Below are positions 8,137 through 11,223 of a stretch of 11,223 nt of DNA, piece by piece. The translations under genes and the position numbers were made by a program. The DNA is from Nitrospira sp. UBA6909 (GTDB lineage: Bacteria > Nitrospirota > Nitrospiria > Nitrospirales > Nitrospiraceae), in assembly GCA_002451055.1 (NCBI GenBank), contig DKBD01000074.1, positions 10,997-22,219 on the forward strand, read 5' to 3'. Under the pieces are notes generated by a model that was given only the letters and a program-made list of their open reading frames with translations, was not told the origin of the DNA and searched no databases. Every line of letters starts with the position of its first letter. Position 1 is the stretch's first letter.

Positions 8137-8166
8137 ACTGTAACGCGAATCGACAGGGTTTGTGAA
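8137..8166 (-). promoter_or_regulatory. Candidate sigma70-type promoter for the YihY-family gene
   Basis: On the minus strand TTCACA (8166-8161, 5 of 6) lies 18 bases before TACAGT (8142-8137, 4 of 6). The predicted start near 8130 leaves a leader of about 24 bases containing the GGAGGAGAAAGGA purine-rich ribosome binding region. This was judged by eye. Confidence 0.4.
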
Positions 8167-8366
8167 CTCATCCGGCGGAGACAGGATACGTAATGTTTCT
8201 GAAGAGGTAATCTCATCGGAGACAATAGTGCAGGGTTGGCATGTGAGGAAACTATCGCTGCTGGGGATTCTTGACGCCTATGTCGGGATTATGCTGGAAC
8301 CCAGGGCGTGAGAATCTGCGATTCTGCTCGACGGTTTGATGGCGCAGTGGTAGGTTCTTCTCAGTT

Positions 8367-8675
8367 ATGCCGCCTTCATCCACCCAGCACGCCGACGTCG
8401 ATGTGCTTCACGCGCCTCCTGCGCCTGAGACGCTCCCGCAGACGGCGGTGGCTGCGCTCTGGAAGGGACATGTTATTGAGGCCATCAAGCGGGTTCGGCT
8501 GGAGCGGAACATCAGCTTGAAAGAGGCGAAGGATCAAGTCGACGCCTATCTTCTCCGTCAACCTGTCCTGAAGAAAAAAATGGAACAGGTCGAGACTGAA
8601 TCCCGGGAAGGTTTGCTGCGCTGGCTGACGTTCCTCTTCATCGGCGGTGCTGGGCTGGCCTATCTTCTCATATAG
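8367..8675 (+). CDS. Small membrane-anchored protein with an L7/L12 C-domain-like segment
   Basis: The protein has 102 residues. After a Pro-rich, probably flexible N-terminus (1-25), residues 28-62 read as the helix-turn-helix part of the ribosomal protein L7/L12 C-terminal domain: a KGHVIEAIKRVR helix, then ISLKEAKDQVDAYL, where L7/L12 has KxxVIKxVRxxTGLGLKEAKDLVE. A charged helix (66-82) leads into one C-terminal hydrophobic segment, WLTFLFIGGAGLAYLLI, that ends the protein, like a tail anchor. It cannot be the ribosomal stalk protein, because it lacks that protein's N-terminal dimerisation domain and length. Short bacterial proteins with this domain exist, but their role is not known to me. 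The start is uncertain: the ATG at 8367 has only a weak GGTAGG twelve bases away, and an internal GTG at 8403 is possible. Confidence 0.75.
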   Translation: MPPSSTQHADVDVLHAPPAPETLPQTAVAALWKGHVIEAIKRVRLERNISLKEAKDQVDAYLLRQPVLKKKMEQVETESREGLLRWLTFLFIGGAGLAYLLI

Positions 8676-8680
8676 CGCGT

Positions 8681-8712
8681 CCGTCCACAATTCAGGATTT
8701 CGCAGTGGACGG
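8681..8712. terminator. Hairpin between convergent small genes
   Basis: CCGTCCAC (8681-8688) pairs perfectly with GTGGACGG (8705-8712) around a 16-base loop, and two outer G-U pairs could extend it. It begins five bases after the stop of the L7/L12-like gene. No T run follows, and the long loop weakens the call. Confidence 0.35.
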
Positions 8713-8760
8713 GTGTCATTCAGAGATATCTTCCTAAATCACGAGCGGTAATCTCCCGGA

Positions 8761-9066
8761 CTAAACGACTTGTTCACAGGGCAGGACGAACACGTGAAGC
8801 GGAACAGGATCGTCACTCTGGCGTCGGACTTGTTCCGTTCTAAATCGTGTGAAGCCATCGATGAGACGGTAGGCAGCTGATTCAGGAACTGCTGCGAGGA
8901 TCATGCGGTTGGCCCCGGCCGAGAGAAAAAATTGGACTGTGGGGCCGGTTTCACCCGTGCCGGAGACGTTGTGCAACTCGGTAAACGCCGTGACGTCATA
9001 CTCTTTCATCAGAGCATGGACTTGTTCCGCCATCAACTCGCGAAACACGATCAGCAACATTTTCAT
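8761..9066 (-). CDS. PII-like small regulatory protein (nitrogen regulatory PII superfamily)
   Basis: The protein has 101 residues. The layout is the beta-alpha-beta-beta-alpha-beta of a PII-like ferredoxin fold: strand MKMLLIVF, a helix starting AEQVHALMKE, strand AFTELHNV, a short loop GTGETGPT in the T-loop place, strand RMILAAV, a helix ending in GFTRFRTEQV, and a last strand HVFVLPCEQVV. It lacks the uridylylated Tyr context and long T-loop of GlnB/GlnK, so it is not a classical nitrogen sensor. PII-like proteins of this size occur beside transport or efflux genes and may bind small ligands or metals, but no transporter is adjacent. The ATG has AAGGAGG about ten bases upstream. Fold assignment is by pattern recognition. 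DUF-type ferredoxin folds outside the PII family are an alternative. Confidence 0.75.
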   Translation of the reverse strand: MKMLLIVFRELMAEQVHALMKEYDVTAFTELHNVSGTGETGPTVQFFLSAGANRMILAAVPESAAYRLIDGFTRFRTEQVRRQSDDPVPLHVFVLPCEQVV

Positions 9067-9125
9067 GAAAATAGCCCTCCTTCAGGATCCGGTAGATGCC
9101 GATGACGGCAACCGTCTTCTTGCGT

Positions 9126-9154
9126 AATGTATGTAACGGTTCATGAAATGACAA
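9126..9154 (-). promoter_or_regulatory. Sigma70-type promoter for the PII-like gene
   Basis: On the minus strand TTGTCA (9154-9149, 5 of 6) lies exactly 17 bases before TACATT (9131-9126, 4 of 6). The predicted start near 9119 gives a leader of about 53 bases that includes the strong AAGGAGG. This is the best sigma70-like match I found in the window. Confidence 0.55.
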
Positions 9155-9262
9155 GAACTGTATCCGCATTCGGACGCCAAAATTCAGCAGAAGGCCGTCG
9201 GATCGATGCATTGGCAGTCTCAGCTGCACCGTCTTGAAACCGACCGCGTCATGAAATTTCCG

Positions 9263-9292
9263 TTGACGCACTCGTTCCGAAATGAGTACGCT
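9263..9292 (+). promoter_or_regulatory. Weak candidate promoter for the small membrane protein gene
   Basis: TTGACG (5 of 6) lies 18 bases before TACGCT (3 of 6). The start would fall near 9299, about 40 bases before the ATG at 9339. The poor -10 box keeps this tentative. Confidence 0.3.
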
Positions 9293-9338
9293 GCCCGGTC
9301 ATTCAGCGAAGAACGGTCTTTTATCCTGAGGGAGAGGT

Positions 9339-9650
9339 ATGGAAGAGTACGCGCTTTATGTCGGAATCGTGTGTGTCCTTCTCGCTGGGTATGTATTGGT
9401 GAAGGGCATTGTTGCCGCAGTGCGGAAGCGTACACTTGGTTCCGACTCTCTGGTTCCTCCGCCAGTCTATGGGGTAATCGCGTCTATTCTGCTGACGTAT
9501 GGATTTGGGTTTCTGAAAGTCCAATCATTCGTGGAGACCTATACTGGACAACCAGTGCCATGGTGGGGATTTCGGGCCATATTCCCCGGGACTACGATGC
9601 TGTTCCCAGCCATCATTTACATCATTGGACGACGACCACCCTCGACATGA
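9339..9650 (+). CDS. Small three-helix membrane protein of unknown function
   Basis: The protein has 103 residues. I do not recognise the family. Hydrophobic segments at about 5-27, 43-60 and 80-97 suggest three membrane helices. A basic stretch after the first (VRKRT, 28-32) would place that loop in the cytoplasm by the positive-inside rule. A loop QPVPWWGFR at 71-79 has paired Trp, and the end is GRRPPST. The ribosome binding site is a purine run, GAGGGAGAGG, directly before the ATG. It faces the PII-like gene divergently and converges on the PilZ gene, with the two stop codons touching. Nothing nearby indicates its job. Confidence 0.75.
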   Translation: MEEYALYVGIVCVLLAGYVLVKGIVAAVRKRTLGSDSLVPPPVYGVIASILLTYGFGFLKVQSFVETYTGQPVPWWGFRAIFPGTTMLFPAIIYIIGRRPPST

Positions 9651-10007
9651 TCATCTGCGGGCGCCGCCCGGTTGCTGTTGTGTGCTGACGACCACTCTCG
9701 CTTCGAGCCGCTGGATTGTCCCCTCCAGTTGTTGCTGATCGGGAATTGTGAGGGGGGGGAACTCGATGCCGATTCCTTGTGAGCCGGCCCAGCGCACGAT
9801 GGCGCCTTGAATAAGGATAGGGGTCTGGCTCTCGGGCAGATAGAGGTGGAGATCCACCTTCATGCCTGCAAAGGCACGAAAGGCGCTTTGGACTCGGCAA
9901 CCTTTACGAGATAGATCAAGCGATTTGCTGATTGTGTGATGCTGCCTCTGGTGAATAACTGTCCCGGAAAATGACGCGTGGAATCGTGGATGTTTCCGTA
10001 TGACCAT
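9651..10007 (-). CDS. Single-domain PilZ protein (probable c-di-GMP receptor)
   Basis: The protein has 118 residues. Both c-di-GMP binding motifs of the PilZ domain are intact: RKHPR (R4 and R8, the RxxxR motif) and DLSRKG (D31, S33, G36, the D/NxSxxG motif). The closing strand pattern IVRWAGSQGIGIEF at 70-83 is also typical. The beta-barrel spans about 4-84. A helix (89-103) and a polar tail follow. Single-domain PilZ proteins usually bind c-di-GMP and act on a partner, for example in motility, exopolysaccharide or secretion; no partner gene is adjacent. The frame is open to 10148, but ATG 10007 is preferred. It has GGGAG about seven bases upstream, the domain starts immediately after it, and the predicted sigma54 promoter lies inside the longer version. 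No diguanylate cyclase is visible here. Confidence 0.88.
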   Translation of the reverse strand: MVIRKHPRFHASFSGTVIHQRQHHTISKSLDLSRKGCRVQSAFRAFAGMKVDLHLYLPESQTPILIQGAIVRWAGSQGIGIEFPPLTIPDQQQLEGTIQRLEARVVVSTQQQPGGARR

Positions 10008-10054
10008 GGTTCTTCTCCCGGGTAAGTTTGACGAAGATTGCCCCAGTGATCTAG

Positions 10055-10070
10055 TGCAGGCCTCGTGCCA
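10055..10070 (-). promoter_or_regulatory. Near-consensus sigma54 (RpoN) promoter of the PilZ gene
   Basis: The minus strand reads TGGCACGAGGCCTGCA from 10070 to 10055. Against TGGCACG-N4-TTGCA it differs at one position (C for the first T of TTGCA). The invariant GG and GC doublets have the correct 10-base spacing. The start would be near 10045, about 38 bases before the ATG at 10007, which has its own ribosome binding site. If real, the gene needs an enhancer-binding activator, whose site I could not identify. Confidence 0.65.
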
Positions 10071-10276
10071 AGTCGACAGCTCGCAAGTCGTGACGTTGTG
10101 CAATACTTTCAATCTGTTGTAAAACGAATGGGGTCTCGATTCGCTCATTTCTGGTCACTACTGACGGCCCGTGAACACCTCTGCGTTTTTACTGTCGTGG
10201 CGCCGCATAGAAACTTTCGAACAGAAAGGCGGCAGGGACTCCCGTCGTGTGTTCTCCTGACTCCTGTCTCTTCTGA

Positions 10277-10287
10277 TATGGTATGCT
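10277..10287 (+). promoter_or_regulatory. Possible -10 elements immediately upstream of prfC
   Basis: Two overlapping -10-like boxes, TATGGT (10277-10282, preceded by TGA, extended -10 style) and TATGCT (10282-10287), lie 11 to 21 bases before the prfC ATG. No good -35 box is present at standard distance. If used, the leader would be under 10 bases. This is tentative. Confidence 0.25.
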
Positions 10288-10297
10288 GCACGGCATA

Positions 10298-11223
10298 ATG
10301 ACGACGAATACTTCTCTCCTGACTGAACTCTCTGCGGCAACGGCCCGTCGGCGGACGTTTGCCATTATCAGCCATCCCGATGCCGGAAAAACCACCCTGA
10401 CGGAGAAGCTCTTGCTCTATTCTGGGCTGATTCGGACTGCCGGCATGGTCCGCGGACGTAAGGGTGGGAAATCGACGGCATCCGATTGGATGGGGATGGA
10501 GCAGGAGCGAGGCATCTCGATCACCGCCTCGGCGATGCAGTTTCCCTACAAGCAGGCTGTCATTAATTTACTGGATACGCCGGGACACCAAGATTTCTCC
10601 GAAGACACGTACCGGACCCTGACGGCCGCCGACAGCGCCATCATGGTTCTCGATGCCGCCAAAGGGGTCGAGGCGCAAACACGCAAACTTTTTGCCGTGT
10701 GCCGCCTTCGCCGCATTCCGGTGCTAACATTGATCAACAAAATGGATTTGCCGGGCCGTCCTCCTCTGGATTTGATGACCGAGGTCGAGCAGGCGTTAAG
10801 CATTCATGCCAGCGCGATGAATTGGCCGATCGGGTCGGGGAGCGAGTTTGTCGGGATTGTCAATCGTGAAGACAACCACGTGGAGTTGTTCAGCCGGACG
10901 GCCCATGGTGGGGCGACGAAGGTGAATGTTGAGACGATGACCATGGTGACGCTTGAGCAGAGCGGGAGGGTTTCTCAGGAGGTCGCAGCTCATGTTCGGC
11001 ATGATTTGGAATTGCTGGAGATTGCTGGGAATCCTTTCTCGAGAGAACAGTTTCTGCAGGGTGATGTGACGCCGGTGTTCTTCGCCTCGGCGTTGACGAA
11101 TTTTGGCATCGAGAGTTTCTTGGATGCCTTCGTGAGTCTGGCCCCGTCACCGGGAGCAAGGCTGGCCGACGGCGACGACGGAGCCGAATTGTCTATCGAT
11201 CCGATCGAACGGCCGTTCAGTGC
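10298..11223 (+). CDS. prfC: Peptide chain release factor 3, N-terminal part (runs off window)
   Basis: 308 codons are visible with no stop, so the 3' end lies outside. RF3 is a translational GTPase that removes RF1/RF2 from the ribosome after peptide release. The G domain is clear: after a 19-residue leader, TFAIISHPDAGKTT gives G1 (H26 to T33), RGISIT is G2, DTPGH (93-97) is G3, and NKMD (147-150) is G4. SDWM, SEDTYRTLTAADS, WPIG and TPVFFASALTNFGI match RF3 rather than EF-G or TypA. The domain continues to ERPFS at the edge, where FVFKIQANMDP-like sequence is expected. ATG 10298 gives the usual RF3 N-terminal length, but I see no Shine-Dalgarno sequence before it; the start overlaps an upstream TAA as TAATG. 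Confidence 0.95.
   Translation, partial: MTTNTSLLTELSAATARRRTFAIISHPDAGKTTLTEKLLLYSGLIRTAGMVRGRKGGKSTASDWMGMEQERGISITASAMQFPYKQAVINLLDTPGHQDFSEDTYRTLTAADSAIMVLDAAKGVEAQTRKLFAVCRLRRIPVLTLINKMDLPGRPPLDLMTEVEQALSIHASAMNWPIGSGSEFVGIVNREDNHVELFSRTAHGGATKVNVETMTMVTLEQSGRVSQEVAAHVRHDLELLEIAGNPFSREQFLQGDVTPVFFASALTNFGIESFLDAFVSLAPSPGARLADGDDGAELSIDPIERPFS

Noticed and set aside
8271..8295. TTGACG and TATGCT boxes upstream of the L7/L12-like gene
   Set aside because: The spacer is only 13 bases, too short for a sigma70 promoter.
9212..9228. Sigma54-like sequence TGGCAGTCTCAGCTGCA upstream of the small membrane protein
   Set aside because: The GG and GC elements are one base too far apart for sigma54, which tolerates almost no spacing change.
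10008..10148. 47-residue N-terminal extension of the PilZ protein
   Set aside because: It adds no recognisable domain, contains the predicted sigma54 promoter and the ribosome binding site of the shorter form, and the PilZ motif starts right after the internal ATG.
10065..10298. 77-codon plus-strand frame ending in TAATG at the prfC start
   Set aside because: No ribosome binding site or recognisable protein features. The stop/start overlap is noted separately, but the frame is probably chance.

Overview
The window reads as a stretch of bacterial chromosome of roughly 55 to 58% GC (estimated by eye). The large PAS-rich histidine kinase, the small PilZ, PII-like and helix-hairpin-helix proteins, and general protein resemblance suggest a Nitrospira-like member of the Nitrospirota. 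That assignment is an inference from recalled protein flavour, not a search. No tRNA, rRNA, CRISPR array, insertion sequence or phage gene was seen.

Left third (1-5868) is signal transduction. The window opens inside the C-terminal end of a two-component protein that ends in two receiver domains, most likely a hybrid histidine kinase. A 495-bp spacer with a perfect 14-bp palindrome and a plausible promoter follows. Then comes a very large, apparently soluble sensor kinase of about 1563 residues: nine PAS-like modules, one GAF-like module and a HisKA_2/HATPase core. It carries no receiver, and no response regulator follows it.

Middle (5869-8106): after a convergent gap with a 14-bp-stem hairpin there are two minus-strand genes. 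One encodes a small exported ComEA-like helix-hairpin-helix protein. The other encodes a YihY/BrkB-family membrane protein with a cytoplasmic winged-helix-like tail.

Right part (8107-10297) holds four small genes in alternating orientation. They are a plus-strand protein combining an L7/L12 C-domain-like segment with a C-terminal membrane anchor, a minus-strand PII-like protein behind a good sigma70-type promoter, a plus-strand three-helix membrane protein of unknown function, and a minus-strand PilZ protein behind a near-consensus sigma54 promoter. The last two converge with their stop codons abutting in the palindrome TGATCA.

The right edge (10298-11223) is the 5' part of prfC, encoding release factor 3, which runs off the window.

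The genes do not form one pathway. They read as a signalling block followed by a patchwork of single-gene units, each with its own control region. The items most worth checking are the sigma54 promoter of the PilZ gene, the L7/L12-like membrane-anchored protein, the sensor kinase architecture, and the unexplained spacer at 682-1176. I found no clear multi-gene novel system.
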